Shown piece by piece: positions 16,387 to 25,979 of a stretch of 32,189 nucleotides of DNA. The DNA lies in assembly GCF_000773685.1 (NCBI RefSeq), contig NZ_JPQO01000175.1, positions 1 to 32,189 of the forward strand, given 5' to 3'. The notes beneath the pieces are model-generated. The model made no database searches. It was not told where the DNA came from and was given only the letters and a program-made list of their open reading frames with translations. The stretch is from Acinetobacter sp. HR7 (lineage in GTDB: Bacteria; Pseudomonadota; Gammaproteobacteria; Pseudomonadales; Moraxellaceae). Each line of letters starts with the position of its first letter. The stretch's first letter is position 1. The position numbers and the translations under genes were made by a program.

Positions 16387-17601
16387 ATGATGGAACATGT
16401 TTATATTTTTGACGGTATTCGTACCCCAATCGGTCGTTATGCGGGTGGCTTGAGCGGCATTCGCGCTGATGATCTGGCTGCTCTACCAATTAAGTATTTA
16501 AAAGAGCAGCATCCCAACCTGCCATGGGCAGAAGTCGATGAAGTGATTTTAGGTTGTGCCAATCAGGCGGGTGAAGATAACCGTAACGTGGCGCGTATGG
16601 CAGCCCTTTTGGCTGGGTTGCCGGAAAGCGTACCGGCGATTACCGTAAACCGTCTCTGTGCTTCCGGTCTGGATGCTGTTGGTTTGGCAGCACGTGCGAT
16701 TAAATCGGGTGAAGCGCAGTTCGCAGTGGCGGGTGGTGTGGAATCGATGAGCCGTGCGCCATTCGTACAGTCTAAGCCGACAGCAGCCTTTAGCCGTACT
16801 CCGGAAATTTATGACACCACTATTGGCTGGCGTTTTATCAATCCAAAATTCAAAGCTGGTTTCGGCGTAGACAGCATGCCGGAAACGGCAGAAAATGTGG
16901 CTGAAAAATATCAGATCAGCCGTGAAGACCAGGACCTGTTTGCCTACCGCAGCCAACAAAAAACTGCACAGGCGCAGCTGAATGGTATTTTCCAGGCAGA
17001 AATTCTGCCAGTAGAGATCAAGGGTGCTAAAGGCTCTACTCAGGTAATTGCTGAAGATGAGCATCCACGTGCCGATACTACCTTAGAAAAACTGTCATCT
17101 CTTAAAGCGCCATTCCGAAAGGAAGGTGGTTCGGTAACTGCTGGTAATGCGTCTGGCGTGAATGATGGTGCAGCCTGTGTGTTATTGGGTAACCTGCAGT
17201 TCGCAGAACAGCATGGCCTGAAACCGCTGGCACGTGTGATTGGAATTGCCAGTGCCGGTGTAGAGCCGCGCTATATGGGCATTGGTCCAGTACCAGCAGT
17301 GCAGAAAGTATTGAAACAGACAGGGCTCAGTCTGGAACAGATGGATGTAATCGAACTGAATGAAGCCTTTGCTGCACAGTCACTTGCAGTACTACGTGAG
17401 CTGGGCCTTCAGGATAATGATCCACGAGTGAATCCGAACGGTGGTGCCATTGCTCTCGGCCATCCTCTTGGTATGAGTGGTACACGACTGGTGATTACTG
17501 CGATGAAAGAACTACAGCGTAAACAAGGAAAATATGCCCTTTGTACCATGTGTGTCGGTGTTGGACAGGGTGTCGCACTGATTATGGAAAATGTGGCTTA
17601 A
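16387..17601 (+). CDS. paaJ: PaaJ: 3-oxoadipyl-CoA / 3-oxo-5,6-dehydrosuberyl-CoA thiolase
   Basis: The protein is a 404-residue thiolase (E. coli 401) that cleaves beta-ketoacyl-CoA intermediates with CoA at two steps of the pathway, yielding acetyl-CoA and finally succinyl-CoA. The nucleophile is Cys91 in [12 protein letters not shown]. His359 in [14 protein letters not shown] and Cys389 in CVGVGQG complete the active site. The related pcaF product of the beta-ketoadipate pathway does the same last reaction; the location between paaH and paaK decides the name. Only nine bases separate it from paaH, which leaves no room for paaI, the gene found here in E. coli. Confidence 0.94.
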   Translation: MMEHVYIFDGIRTPIGRYAGGLSGIRADDLAALPIKYLKEQHPNLPWAEVDEVILGCANQAGEDNRNVARMAALLAGLPESVPAITVNRLCASGLDAVGLAARAIKSGEAQFAVAGGVESMSRAPFVQSKPTAAFSRTPEIYDTTIGWRFINPKFKAGFGVDSMPETAENVAEKYQISREDQDLFAYRSQQKTAQAQLNGIFQAEILPVEIKGAKGSTQVIAEDEHPRADTTLEKLSSLKAPFRKEGGSVTAGNASGVNDGAACVLLGNLQFAEQHGLKPLARVIGIASAGVEPRYMGIGPVPAVQKVLKQTGLSLEQMDVIELNEAFAAQSLAVLRELGLQDNDPRVNPNGGAIALGHPLGMSGTRLVITAMKELQRKQGKYALCTMCVGVGQGVALIMENVA

Positions 17602-17659
17602 GGACTGAATTAAAAAACAGGAACATCAGCAGTCAGGATGACTGCAGCAGGAGCAAAAT

Positions 17660-18952
17660 ATGAATAACAATGCAATGGAAAAGATTGAAACCGCTTCAGT
17701 GGATGAATTACGTAGCCTGCAACTGGAACGTATGAAAAAAACGCTGCAGCATGCCTATCAGAACAGTACAGTTTACAAGAAAAAGTTTGATGAAGCTGGT
17801 GTGCATCCCGATGATCTGAAGTCACTCGAAGACCTGGCAAAATTCCCGTTCACTACCAAGCAGGATCTTCGCGAAAACTATCCATTTGGTATGTTTGCTG
17901 TACCTCAAGAACAGATTGTACGTGTGCATGCTTCTTCAGGCACTACAGGCCAGCCAACTGTAGTCGGTTATACCCAGAATGACATTACGACCTGGTCAGA
18001 TGTAGTAGCACGTTCGCTACGTGCAGCTGGACTCAGCAGTAAAGATACGATTCAGGTATCTTATGGCTATGGATTATTTACTGGTGGGCTAGGTGCACAC
18101 TATGGCGTTGAACGTCTAGGCGCAACCGTGATTCCAATGTCAGGTGGTCAGACTGAGAAGCAGGCCCAGCTGATTCATGATTTCAAGCCGACCGCTTTAA
18201 TGGTAACCCCATCTTACTGTCTGAATATTATTGAATGTCTGGAGAAAAAATTCGGTACCGCTAAAGATTGTTCAATCAAGACCGGTATCTTTGGTGCAGA
18301 GCCATGGACCAATGAAATGCGTCATGAAATTGAAGAGCGTCTGGGCATTGATGCACTGGATATTTATGGTCTATCCGAAGTGATGGGACCAGGCGTTGCG
18401 ATGGAATGTCTGGAATCCAAAGATGGTCCAACGATTTGGGAAGATCATTTCTATCCTGAAATCATCAATCCAGAAACTGGTGAAGTGCTGCCAGATGGTG
18501 AACTGGGTGAACTTGTATTTACCACCATTACCAAAGAAGGTATGCCGGTGATTCGTTACCGTACCCGCGATTTGACACGCCTGTTACCAGGAACGGCACG
18601 TACCATGCGTCGTATGGACAAGATTGTTGGCCGCAGTGATGACATGATGATTATCCGTGGCGTAAATGTGTTCCCATCACAGATTGAAGAGCAAATCCTG
18701 CATATTCCGCAGCTTATTCCAAATTATCAGATCCATATTTGCAAACAGGGGCATCTGGATACATTGCATATTCGTACCGAAATGCGTAAAGATAATGCCA
18801 TGAATATGACACACCAATTGGCGAATCAGCTGAAAGCACAAATCAAGACTATGGTGGGGATTAGTGTTAGCGTAGAAGTTTTGCCAGAAGGTAGCTTGCC
18901 ACGTTCTGAAGGTAAGGCTCAGCGGGTGTTTGATATCCGAAAGTCCGCGTAA
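17660..18952 (+). CDS. paaK: PaaK: phenylacetate-CoA ligase
   Basis: This 430-residue enzyme of the ANL adenylate-forming superfamily (E. coli 437) activates phenylacetate with ATP and CoA, the first step of the pathway. Visible motifs are the phosphate loop ASSGTTGQPT at 91-100, the SYGYGLFTGGLGAHYG stretch, IFGAEPW, the acyl-site motif DIYGLSEVMGPG, and RYRTRDLTRL followed by the hinge and lysine-bearing C-terminal domain ending in SLPRSEGKAQRVFD. The ATG at 17660 follows AGGAG by eight bases. A strong hairpin lies right after its stop codon and may mark a boundary before paaX. Confidence 0.96.
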   Translation: MNNNAMEKIETASVDELRSLQLERMKKTLQHAYQNSTVYKKKFDEAGVHPDDLKSLEDLAKFPFTTKQDLRENYPFGMFAVPQEQIVRVHASSGTTGQPTVVGYTQNDITTWSDVVARSLRAAGLSSKDTIQVSYGYGLFTGGLGAHYGVERLGATVIPMSGGQTEKQAQLIHDFKPTALMVTPSYCLNIIECLEKKFGTAKDCSIKTGIFGAEPWTNEMRHEIEERLGIDALDIYGLSEVMGPGVAMECLESKDGPTIWEDHFYPEIINPETGEVLPDGELGELVFTTITKEGMPVIRYRTRDLTRLLPGTARTMRRMDKIVGRSDDMMIIRGVNVFPSQIEEQILHIPQLIPNYQIHICKQGHLDTLHIRTEMRKDNAMNMTHQLANQLKAQIKTMVGISVSVEVLPEGSLPRSEGKAQRVFDIRKSA

Positions 18953-18958
18953 ATACGT

Positions 18959-18988
18959 CTGGATGATAGACTCAGGTCTGTCATCCAG
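18959..18988 (+). promoter_or_regulatory. Strong hairpin between paaK and paaX, lacking a U-tract
   Basis: CTGGATGATAGAC and GTCTGTCATCCAG pair over 13 positions (one T-G wobble) around a 4-base loop. It starts seven bases after the paaK stop codon. What follows is CTTTGAC, not a run of T, so it is a poor intrinsic terminator. It may protect the 3' end of the catabolic mRNA or reduce read-through into the repressor gene. Confidence 0.65.
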
Positions 18989-19013
18989 CTTTGACAAGGT
19001 AAAATTAAACGTA

Positions 19014-19955
19014 ATGAATCCGAAATTAAAACAAGTAATTGATGATTTCATTCAGCATGAGGCCCTAAGTGGAACCTCGTTGGTCATGACAATTTTTGGG
19101 GATAGTATTTATCATCGTGGGGGAGTGATTAGTCTTGCCAGCCTGATCCAGCTAATGGATGTATTCGGTTTTAATGAGCGTTCTGTGCGCACAGCAGTGT
19201 TCCGTCTGGTGCAAAATGGCTGGCTCAGTTCTGAAAAGATAGGCCGTACCAGTTATTACCGGATTACTGAAAGTAGTCGTCAGCGTTTTATTACTGCAGA
19301 CCAGAAGATTTACAGTTTCCAGCATACGGAATGGGATCAGAAGTGGGATCTGGTGCTGCTTAGTTCAGTCGAGCTGGAAAATAAACAGATCCTGAAAAAA
19401 GAACTGGAATGGTTGGGGTTTGCCAATATCGCGACCAATGTTATGGCTTATCCGGGTTGTGACCAGCAGAAATTACAAAGTTTGTTGCTGAATAATAAGA
19501 TGACGGATCAGGTTGTGGTATTCCGTGCGGAAACCTTGCAGCTCTGGCAGGAATCTTATCCAACAATTAAACGCATGGTGGCGATTAACTGGCCGGTTCA
19601 GGAGTTGCATCAGCGTTATGAAAAATTCATCAGCGATTTTCGTGAATTTTTTCATCTGGTGGAAAATGAAGAGGAGCTAGATCGAGCACAGGCCTTCCAG
19701 ATCCGTATCCTGTTGATTCACCAGTATCGTCGCATCCTGCTAAAAGATCCGAACCTGCCATTTGAACTGTTACCATCAGACTGGCTGTCATTGATTGCCC
19801 GTAACCTGAGTACCAACCTGTATCAGACGGTGTTTGCAGCAGGGGATGAATTTTTCCTGGATATTGCCCGGACTGCAGAAGGGCCAATGCCGCCGGCACA
19901 TCCACAATTCTATAAACGCTTTGGTGGTTTGAAACAGCCTGAAGCGACTTTTTAA
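19014..19955 (+). CDS. paaX: PaaX: phenylacetyl-CoA-responsive transcriptional repressor
   Basis: This 313-residue protein (E. coli 316) has an N-terminal winged-helix domain: TSLVMTIFGDSIYHRGGVISL, then FNERSVRTAVFRLVQNGWL as the probable DNA-reading helix, and GRTSYYRI as the wing. The PaaX C-terminal domain follows, ending in a region rich in aromatic residues. In E. coli PaaX represses the paa promoters and is released by phenylacetyl-CoA. The ATG at 19014 gives the family N-terminus; AAGG lies 14 bases before it, rather far, suggesting modest translation. The frame is open into the end of paaK. The three split palindromes at 6981, 9280 and 9444 are its likely targets. Confidence 0.95.
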   Translation: MNPKLKQVIDDFIQHEALSGTSLVMTIFGDSIYHRGGVISLASLIQLMDVFGFNERSVRTAVFRLVQNGWLSSEKIGRTSYYRITESSRQRFITADQKIYSFQHTEWDQKWDLVLLSSVELENKQILKKELEWLGFANIATNVMAYPGCDQQKLQSLLLNNKMTDQVVVFRAETLQLWQESYPTIKRMVAINWPVQELHQRYEKFISDFREFFHLVENEEELDRAQAFQIRILLIHQYRRILLKDPNLPFELLPSDWLSLIARNLSTNLYQTVFAAGDEFFLDIARTAEGPMPPAHPQFYKRFGGLKQPEATF

Positions 19956-20001
19956 CTTTTAACTCAGAAAAATATTAACACTGTAGCTCAAGGAGGAGTC
20001 T

Positions 20002-20601
20002 ATGCCATGTTATGCCATTGATGGGGTGATTCCTGTCGTCAGTCCTGAAGCCTATGTCCATCCTACTGCTGTGCTCATTGGCGATGTGATTATTGAAGCT
20101 GGTGTATATATCGGGCCATTTGCTTCGCTGCGGGCTGATTTCGGTCGGATTCATATCCAGAAAAATGCCAATGTACAGGATTCCTGTACGATTCATGGAT
20201 TTCCGGACAGCGTGACTCTGGTTGAGGAATATGGACATGTTGGTCATGGCGCGATCCTGCATGGCTGCGTGGTACGAAAAAATGCCCTGATTGGTATGAA
20301 CAGCGTAATTCTGGATGAAGCCGAGATCGGGGAGAATGTGATCGTTGGTGCTAACAGTACAGTGAAAGCCAAGTTTAAGGTGCCAGCAAATACCTTGGTG
20401 CTGGGTAGCCCGGCAAAGATAGTTCGTCCATTAGAAAAAAAAGAGATTGCCTGGAAAAGTCATGGTACTGAACAATATATTCAACTTACTGCCCGCTGTT
20501 TGAATACTATGCAGGAAGTTGCGCCTTTAACTGAGGATTTAGCAGAACGCCGCAGCTATCAGGATTTTTATGCAGAGCATCAATTAAAAAGTGAAGTCTA
20601 A
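20002..20601 (+). CDS. paaY: PaaY: hexapeptide-repeat thioesterase of the phenylacetate cluster
   Basis: This 199-residue left-handed beta-helix protein (E. coli 196) resembles gamma-class carbonic anhydrases. Hexapeptide repeats run from about residue 15 to 140 (VHPTAVLIGDVIIEAGVYIGP, then NVIVGANSTVKA). Metal-type histidines occur in SCTIHGF and GHVGHGAILHGC. The C-terminal helix carries the family tail. In E. coli PaaY acts as a thioesterase that clears dead-end CoA esters formed by faulty ring opening. GGAGGAG precedes the ATG by four to five bases, a strong ribosome site, stronger than that of paaX. It lies 46 bases after paaX. Confidence 0.93.
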   Translation: MPCYAIDGVIPVVSPEAYVHPTAVLIGDVIIEAGVYIGPFASLRADFGRIHIQKNANVQDSCTIHGFPDSVTLVEEYGHVGHGAILHGCVVRKNALIGMNSVILDEAEIGENVIVGANSTVKAKFKVPANTLVLGSPAKIVRPLEKKEIAWKSHGTEQYIQLTARCLNTMQEVAPLTEDLAERRSYQDFYAEHQLKSEV

Positions 20602-20672
20602 TATCTAATGCATAAAATTGTATAAGCTATTCAATATAAAATATTTTTTAATTTGGCTAAATGATTTTTATT

Positions 20673-20702
20673 AATGAGCAGCATAGAAGTGCAGTGTTCA
20701 TT
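20673..20702 (+). promoter_or_regulatory. Possible hairpin between paaY and bioB
   Basis: AATGAGCA and TGTTCATT pair over eight positions with one G-T wobble. The 291 bases between paaY and bioB must end the paa transcript and start the biotin transcript. A candidate promoter is TTGTTT (20702-20707) with TTTAAA (20726-20731), 18 bases apart. I see no clear intrinsic terminator for paaY and no convincing BirA-type split palindrome. Confidence 0.25.
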
Positions 20703-20892
20703 GTTTGAAGTCACGATTTCTATCTTTAAATCATTGAAAGAATTTACCCTCATCACATTTCTTGTTAAATAGGTTATTAGTCGATCTTAAAAATAAAAGC
20801 TACCCATCCGAATTTTGATAGAAAAGGCTAAACCAAATTTCAAAAAAACGCGTATTATTTCTACATTTCTATTTAATATTGATGTTGAGATT

Positions 20893-21882
20893 ATGATTCG
20901 CAATGACTGGACGCGTGACGAGATTCAGGCACTTTATGATCAACCGCTGATGGATTTACTGTTCCAGGCACAGCAAATTCACCGTGAGCATTTTGACGCC
21001 AATACCGTACAAGTCAGTACCTTACTTTCGATTAAAACCGGCCGTTGCCCAGAGGACTGTAAATACTGTTCCCAGTCTGCCCATTATGATACTGACTTAG
21101 AAATTGAAAAAAGGGTGGAGGTGCAGAAGGCCATTGCTGAAGCGAAACAGGCCAAAGAATCCGGTTCCACCCGTTTCTGTATGGGTGCCGCATGGCGTAA
21201 TCCACATGAACGAGATATGCCTTATGTGTTGGAACTGATCCAGGAAGTTAAAAAGCTGGGCATGGAAACCTGTATGACCTTGGGTATGCTGAATGCATCC
21301 CAGGCAGAACGTTTAAAAGAAGCGGGTCTGGATTATTACAATCATAACCTCGACACTTCGCGTGAATACTATGCCAATGTCATCAGCACCCGTACTTATG
21401 ATGACCGTCTGAATACCCTAGAACATGTCCGTGCGGCCGGAATCAATGTCTGCAGTGGCGGTATTGTCGGTCTGGGTGAAGCCAAACAAGATCGTATTGG
21501 TCTGTTATATGAGCTAGCCACCATGCCGATCCATCCGGAATCTGTGCCCATCAATATGCTGGTTCCGATTGAAGGGACACCACTGGCCGATGTAGAAAAA
21601 CTGGATGTGATTGACTGGATCCGTACTATTGCTGTGGCACGGATCATCATGCCAAAAAGCTATATCCGTTTGTCTGCAGGTCGTGAATCCCTGTCAGATT
21701 CGGATCAGGCTCTGGCATTTATGGCTGGTGCCAACTCGCTGTTCTCAGGCGATAAATTGCTGACCGCACCAAATAGCGGTGAAGGTAAGGACAAGGCCCT
21801 GTTTGCCAAACTGGGGCTAAAAGCCGAGGCACCGAAGAAAACCGGTCGCGAACTTGCCGTGGATGCTATGCAGCCTGCTTAA
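20893..21882 (+). CDS. bioB: BioB: biotin synthase
   Basis: This 329-residue radical-SAM enzyme inserts sulfur into dethiobiotin in the last step of biotin synthesis. The [4Fe-4S] triad binding SAM is Cys52, Cys56 and Cys59 ([17 protein letters not shown]). Further family cysteines are Cys96 ([11 protein letters not shown]) and those in [10 protein letters not shown] and [12 protein letters not shown], and the C-terminal IRLSAGRES holds the conserved arginine that bridges the sulfur-donating [2Fe-2S] cluster. The ATG at 20893 begins with the Acinetobacter-like sequence [14 protein letters not shown]. Its ribosome site is weak. An open frame from a TTG at 20815 adds an unlikely basic leader. 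A terminator follows, so bioB is probably a transcript of its own. Confidence 0.96.
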   Translation: MIRNDWTRDEIQALYDQPLMDLLFQAQQIHREHFDANTVQVSTLLSIKTGRCPEDCKYCSQSAHYDTDLEIEKRVEVQKAIAEAKQAKESGSTRFCMGAAWRNPHERDMPYVLELIQEVKKLGMETCMTLGMLNASQAERLKEAGLDYYNHNLDTSREYYANVISTRTYDDRLNTLEHVRAAGINVCSGGIVGLGEAKQDRIGLLYELATMPIHPESVPINMLVPIEGTPLADVEKLDVIDWIRTIAVARIIMPKSYIRLSAGRESLSDSDQALAFMAGANSLFSGDKLLTAPNSGEGKDKALFAKLGLKAEAPKKTGRELAVDAMQPA

Positions 21883-21900
21883 ATTCTGCAGCTGTCTATC

Positions 21901-21935
21901 AGGGATCATTTCGAAAGAGATTGATCCCTTTTTTA
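21901..21935 (+). terminator. Terminator of bioB
   Basis: GGGATCA (21902-21908) and TGATCCC (21922-21928) form a 7-bp stem with a 13-base loop, followed by six T residues. It lies about 20 bases after the bioB stop and separates bioB from the BioH-like gene. Confidence 0.8.
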
Positions 21936-21973
21936 TTGAATGGATCACAACAAAAATATAGGGAACAGGATTG

Positions 21974-22711
21974 ATGAAAATTCTGCTCATCAGCGGTTGG
22001 GGGCTGGGTACCCAAGTGCTGAATGAATTTGTGCAGCAGCTGGAACAGCAGTCAGGACAGCAACATCAGGTTATCATTTGGGACATCTTTGATCCGAACA
22101 ATGCAGAACTGCTGGCAGAAAAAGTACAGACAGCTGCCGATATGGATGTGCTGATCGGCTGGTCGCTGGGCGGGCAACTGGCGATGTTATTGGCCAATGA
22201 ACTTTATCAGCAGACCCAAGATACCAAGCCTGTAATTGCCTGTATGTCCAATCCTAGCTTTGTAGTACAGGAAAATTGGCCGCATGCGATGCTACAAGAT
22301 CAGTATCAGCAGTTTAAACATGCGGTGATGTTGCAGCCAGAGCAGGCGCTGAAACGCTTCTGTGCACTGGTGACGCTAGGTTCTGCAGCACCTAGGGAAC
22401 GTGCAAAATATTTACAACAGCAATTGATAAATATTGATTTATCCTATCAGCAATCACATCTCTATCTTTTGGAACAATTAAATCTGGTCAATATTGTGGA
22501 AAGCTATCCAGGCAAGATGCTATTTATTAATTCCGAGAAAGATATGCTGGTTCCCTGCAAAGTTTTGCAAGATATTGCACTTATCTCTGCAAGTAATCTG
22601 AACTTTGTAAAAATTCTGGCTGCGCATGATGCCATCCTGTTCGATACCAGTTTAGTGATTGAGCCAATTTTGCAATTTTTACAAGACATTCATTCAGTTA
22701 AAATTTCCTGA
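21974..22711 (+). CDS. bioH: BioH-like pimeloyl-[ACP] methyl ester carboxylesterase
   Basis: This 245-residue alpha/beta-hydrolase should remove the methyl group of pimeloyl-ACP methyl ester, the step between BioC and BioF. The nucleophile elbow is GWSLGG, with GWGL near the N-terminus for the oxyanion hole. NSEKDMLVP supplies the probable Asp, and the His lies in AAHDAILFD. The segment SNPSFVVQENWP followed by RFCALVTLGS matches the substrate-cap region of E. coli BioH. Overall likeness is moderate, and other BioH replacements (BioG, BioV) exist, but the GWSLGG serine and the position before bioA-F-C-D support the role. The ATG at 21974 is close to AGGA; the preceding in-frame TTG touches the ribosome site. 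Confidence 0.75.
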   Translation: MKILLISGWGLGTQVLNEFVQQLEQQSGQQHQVIIWDIFDPNNAELLAEKVQTAADMDVLIGWSLGGQLAMLLANELYQQTQDTKPVIACMSNPSFVVQENWPHAMLQDQYQQFKHAVMLQPEQALKRFCALVTLGSAAPRERAKYLQQQLINIDLSYQQSHLYLLEQLNLVNIVESYPGKMLFINSEKDMLVPCKVLQDIALISASNLNFVKILAAHDAILFDTSLVIEPILQFLQDIHSVKIS

Positions 22712-22783
22712 CTATCCGGTGGATGTTCATTTCAAAATTAAACCGTTAAGATCGGGGCAGCGCTATTGTTTAGGTTATTTTCT

Positions 22784-24064
22784 GTGCACGATTCTTTTGA
22801 TCAGCAGCATATTTGGCATCCTTATACATCCATGACCCATCCATTGCCTTGTTACAAGGTCAGGACGGCGCATGGCGCTGTAATTGAGCTGGAAGATGGC
22901 ACCCAGCTGATTGATGGTATGTCTTCCTGGTGGTGCACGATTCATGGCTATAACCATCCGGAACTGAATCAGGCGGTACAAGAACAGCTACAGTCCATGG
23001 CGCATGTCATGTTTGGAGGTTTGACCCATCAGCCGGCGATTGATCTGGCTAAACTGTTAATCGAGATTACTCCAGAACCGTTAGACCGGATTTTCTATGC
23101 AGATTCCGGCTCGGTAGCGGTAGAAGTGGCTTTGAAAATGGCAGTGCAGTACTGGCATGCCCGCGGTCAGGCAAAAAAAAGCAATTTTGTCACCACACGT
23201 TCCGGCTACCATGGCGATACCTGGAATGCCATGTCGGTCTGTGATCCGGTCACTGGCATGCACCAGATTTTTGGTTCCAGCCTACCACATCGTTACTTTG
23301 TCCCGGCACCGCAAAGCCGTTTTGATGGTGAATGGCAGCCTGAAGATATTCAGCCTTTGGAACAGCTGCTGGCAGAAAAACATGCACAGATCGCAGCGAT
23401 GATTATTGAGCCAATCGTGCAAGGTGCGGGTGGTATGCGCTTGTATCATCCGGAATATCTGCGCCAAGTACGACAGCTATGTGATCGTTACAATATTCTG
23501 CTGATTCTGGATGAAATTGCCACAGGTTTTGGTCGTAGTGGCAAACTGTTTGCCTGTGAACATGCAGATATCAGCCCGGATATCATATGTCTGGGCAAAG
23601 CGCTCACCGGTGGCTATATGACCATGTCAGCAACCCTGACCACCCAGCATGTAGCAGACACTATCTCGCAGGGTGAAGCAGGCGTATTCATGCATGGCCC
23701 GACTTTTATGGCTAATCCATTGGCGTGTGCTGTAGCCCTCAAAAGTACCCAACTGCTCTTGGCACAGGACTGGCAAGCGAGAGTGCAGCGGATTGAACAG
23801 TTATTAAAAAGCTATTTACAGCCACTGAAGACATTGCCGCAGGTTGCGGATGTCCGTGTCCTTGGCGCGATTGGCGTGGTAGAACTGCAGCAGCCGGTCG
23901 ATCTGGCCAGCTTCCAGGCCGAATGTGTACGCCGTGGAGTCTGGATTCGCCCGTTTGGAAAACTGGTGTATGTGATGCCGCCATTTGTGATTTCCGATGA
24001 GCAACTGGCAACTTTATTGACCCATATGGTGGAGATGATTCAGGCACTGGGAGCAACAGCATGA
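22784..24064 (+). CDS. bioA: BioA: adenosylmethionine-8-amino-7-oxononanoate aminotransferase
   Basis: This PLP-dependent class III aminotransferase of about 426 residues (E. coli 429) makes 7,8-diaminopelargonate from KAPA, using SAM as amino donor. Diagnostic segments are [35 protein letters not shown]-type [42 protein letters not shown], the PLP lysine in [11 protein letters not shown] and the C-terminal [16 protein letters not shown]. No ATG exists near the N-terminus. A GTG at 22784 with AGG nine bases upstream gives the usual protein start; a TTG at 22766 with GGGG eight bases upstream would add six residues. The stop overlaps the bioF start in ATGA. Confidence 0.94.
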   Translation: MHDSFDQQHIWHPYTSMTHPLPCYKVRTAHGAVIELEDGTQLIDGMSSWWCTIHGYNHPELNQAVQEQLQSMAHVMFGGLTHQPAIDLAKLLIEITPEPLDRIFYADSGSVAVEVALKMAVQYWHARGQAKKSNFVTTRSGYHGDTWNAMSVCDPVTGMHQIFGSSLPHRYFVPAPQSRFDGEWQPEDIQPLEQLLAEKHAQIAAMIIEPIVQGAGGMRLYHPEYLRQVRQLCDRYNILLILDEIATGFGRSGKLFACEHADISPDIICLGKALTGGYMTMSATLTTQHVADTISQGEAGVFMHGPTFMANPLACAVALKSTQLLLAQDWQARVQRIEQLLKSYLQPLKTLPQVADVRVLGAIGVVELQQPVDLASFQAECVRRGVWIRPFGKLVYVMPPFVISDEQLATLLTHMVEMIQALGATA

Positions 24065-25230
24065 AGCATCTGGAACATTTTCAGCAGCAGCTGGATGATT
24101 TAAAACAGCAGGATCAGTACCGCCAATTTAAGCAGGGCATTTCCAGCCAGCCTGTTCTTCAGCTGAATGGTGTTGAGATGCTGAATCTGGCCTCCAATGA
24201 CTATCTCGGAATGGCGGCTAATCTGCAGCTGCGGGAAGAGTTTTTTGACCTCACCCCACTTGCTGAACGACAGATGAGTTCCAGTTCTTCGCGTCTGCTG
24301 ACTGGAAATTTTCTGGCCTATGAACAGCTGGAAGCCAGCATGGCACAGGCTTTGGGCCGCTCTGTGCTGCTGTTTAATAGTGGCTATCACATGAATATCG
24401 GCATTCTTCCCGCACTTGCGGATAGCAAGACCATGATCATTGCTGACAAGCTGGTACATGCCAGCATCATTGATGGCATTCGTCTGTCCAATGCCAGCTA
24501 TGTGCGTTACCGGCATAATGATCTGGAACATCTGCAGGAGCTTTTAGCAAAGTATCAGACGGATAAGGCTATACAGCGGATTATTGTCGTTACCGAATCC
24601 ATTTTCAGTATGGATGGCGATGAAACTGATCTTGCTGCGCTAGCCGCGCTCAAGCAGCAGTTTGATAAGGTCATGCTGTATGTGGATGAAGCCCATGCCA
24701 TTGGTGTACGTGGTGAGCGCGGGCTGGGTTGTGCCGAGCAGTATCAGGTGCTAGATCAGATTGATCTGCTGGTCGGAACTTTTGGCAAGGCTCTGGCTTC
24801 GGTCGGTGGTTATCTGGTCTGCCATCCAGTCATCCGGGAATATCTGATCAACAGCATGCGTCCACTGATTTTCAGTACTGCGCAGCCACCGATCTGTATG
24901 GCCTGGACGAATTTTATTTTCCAGAAAATGCAGAAAATGAATCAACAACGTCAACAACTTGCCAGTCTGTCCAGTCGCTGTCATCAGGGGATTCAAGCCC
25001 TTGGTTATCCTTGTCCCTCCAGTTCACAAATTGTGCCGGTGATTATTGGCGATGTGGCTAAAACTGTGGATGCCGCAGAATATGTGCAGCAGAAAGGCTT
25101 TTATGTATTGCCAGTACGGCCGCCAACTGTGCCGAAAAATACTTCCAGATTGCGCATCTGCCTGCATCAGCAGGTCAGCCCGGTACAGGTGCAACAGTTG
25201 CTGGATGTGTTGCAGGAGTTAACACGATGA
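24061..25230 (+). CDS. bioF: BioF: 8-amino-7-oxononanoate synthase
   Basis: At 389 residues, this alpha-oxoamine synthase is PLP-dependent and condenses pimeloyl-ACP (or -CoA) with alanine. Visible features: [12 protein letters not shown] near the N-terminus, [10 protein letters not shown], the aromatic-stacking His in NSGYHMNIG, the aspartate-containing [16 protein letters not shown], the PLP lysine in [13 protein letters not shown], and the [15 protein letters not shown] motif near the end. It overlaps bioA upstream and bioC downstream by four bases each, an arrangement typical of coupled translation. Length is normal. Confidence 0.95.
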   Translation: MKHLEHFQQQLDDLKQQDQYRQFKQGISSQPVLQLNGVEMLNLASNDYLGMAANLQLREEFFDLTPLAERQMSSSSSRLLTGNFLAYEQLEASMAQALGRSVLLFNSGYHMNIGILPALADSKTMIIADKLVHASIIDGIRLSNASYVRYRHNDLEHLQELLAKYQTDKAIQRIIVVTESIFSMDGDETDLAALAALKQQFDKVMLYVDEAHAIGVRGERGLGCAEQYQVLDQIDLLVGTFGKALASVGGYLVCHPVIREYLINSMRPLIFSTAQPPICMAWTNFIFQKMQKMNQQRQQLASLSSRCHQGIQALGYPCPSSSQIVPVIIGDVAKTVDAAEYVQQKGFYVLPVRPPTVPKNTSRLRICLHQQVSPVQVQQLLDVLQELTR

Positions 25231-25979
25231 ACACTGATCTGGTTGCACAACGTTTTGCCCAGGCACAATCCAGCTATGAACAGCAGGCGATTGCCCAGCG
25301 TCGGGTCGCTTTGGAACTGATCCAACGTATGCAGCTGCATGTTCCACCGCATCTACAGCGTATTCTGGAAATTGGCTGTGGTTCAGGTTTATTTACCCGT
25401 CAGTTGATGCAGCATTACAGCTTTGATCAGCTGTTTCTGAATGATCTCTATCCGAAAGTCAAACAGCATTTTGATGAAGATGCCCGGATTTACTGGGGCA
25501 TTGGCAATATTGAAACTTTGCCGCTGCCACAATCGCTGGATCTGGTCGTATCCTGTTCCGCTTTGCAGTGGGTGCAGCAGCTTGAAGCATTATTTCTGAA
25601 AATCCATCAGGCTTTAAACCCGTCGGGCTGGTTGTGTTTTGCCAGCTATGCACACGACAACTTAAAGGAAATTAAGGCACTGACCGGGCAGGGGCTGGAT
25701 TATTTGTCTCTATCACAGATGGTTGAATTGCTGGAATCTTGCGGCTATGAGGTCTTGATTCAGGAAGAACAGCACCTGATTCTGGAATTTGAACATCCGC
25801 GTGATGTGCTGAAACATATTAAGGCCACCGGCGTGCAAGCAACCGCTGAGGGTTTCCGCTGGACGAAGTCTTCTTTGCAGCAGTTTTATAAGCAATATCA
25901 ACAATTTCAGCTGCCAGGCAGCCAGCAATATCCTTTGACTTATCACCCAATTTATCTGATCGCACGGAAGCGCCCATGA
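25227..25979 (+). CDS. bioC: BioC: malonyl-[ACP] O-methyltransferase
   Basis: This is a 250-residue SAM-dependent methyltransferase that methylates malonyl-ACP so that the fatty-acid machinery can build the pimeloyl chain. The SAM motif I is [15 protein letters not shown] (about residues 46-60); the following LNDLYPKV and [11 protein letters not shown] match motifs II and IV of BioC. Near the C-terminus the family helical part [11 protein letters not shown] is present. It overlaps bioF and bioD by four bases each. Together with the BioH-like gene upstream it completes the E. coli-style route to pimelate within one locus. Confidence 0.92.
   Translation: MNTDLVAQRFAQAQSSYEQQAIAQRRVALELIQRMQLHVPPHLQRILEIGCGSGLFTRQLMQHYSFDQLFLNDLYPKVKQHFDEDARIYWGIGNIETLPLPQSLDLVVSCSALQWVQQLEALFLKIHQALNPSGWLCFASYAHDNLKEIKALTGQGLDYLSLSQMVELLESCGYEVLIQEEQHLILEFEHPRDVLKHIKATGVQATAEGFRWTKSSLQQFYKQYQQFQLPGSQQYPLTYHPIYLIARKRP

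Noticed and set aside
20602..20892. BirA-type biotin operator before bioB
   Set aside because: TTGTTAAATAGG near 20762 faintly recalls a half-site, but no matching inverted half is found at the expected distance.
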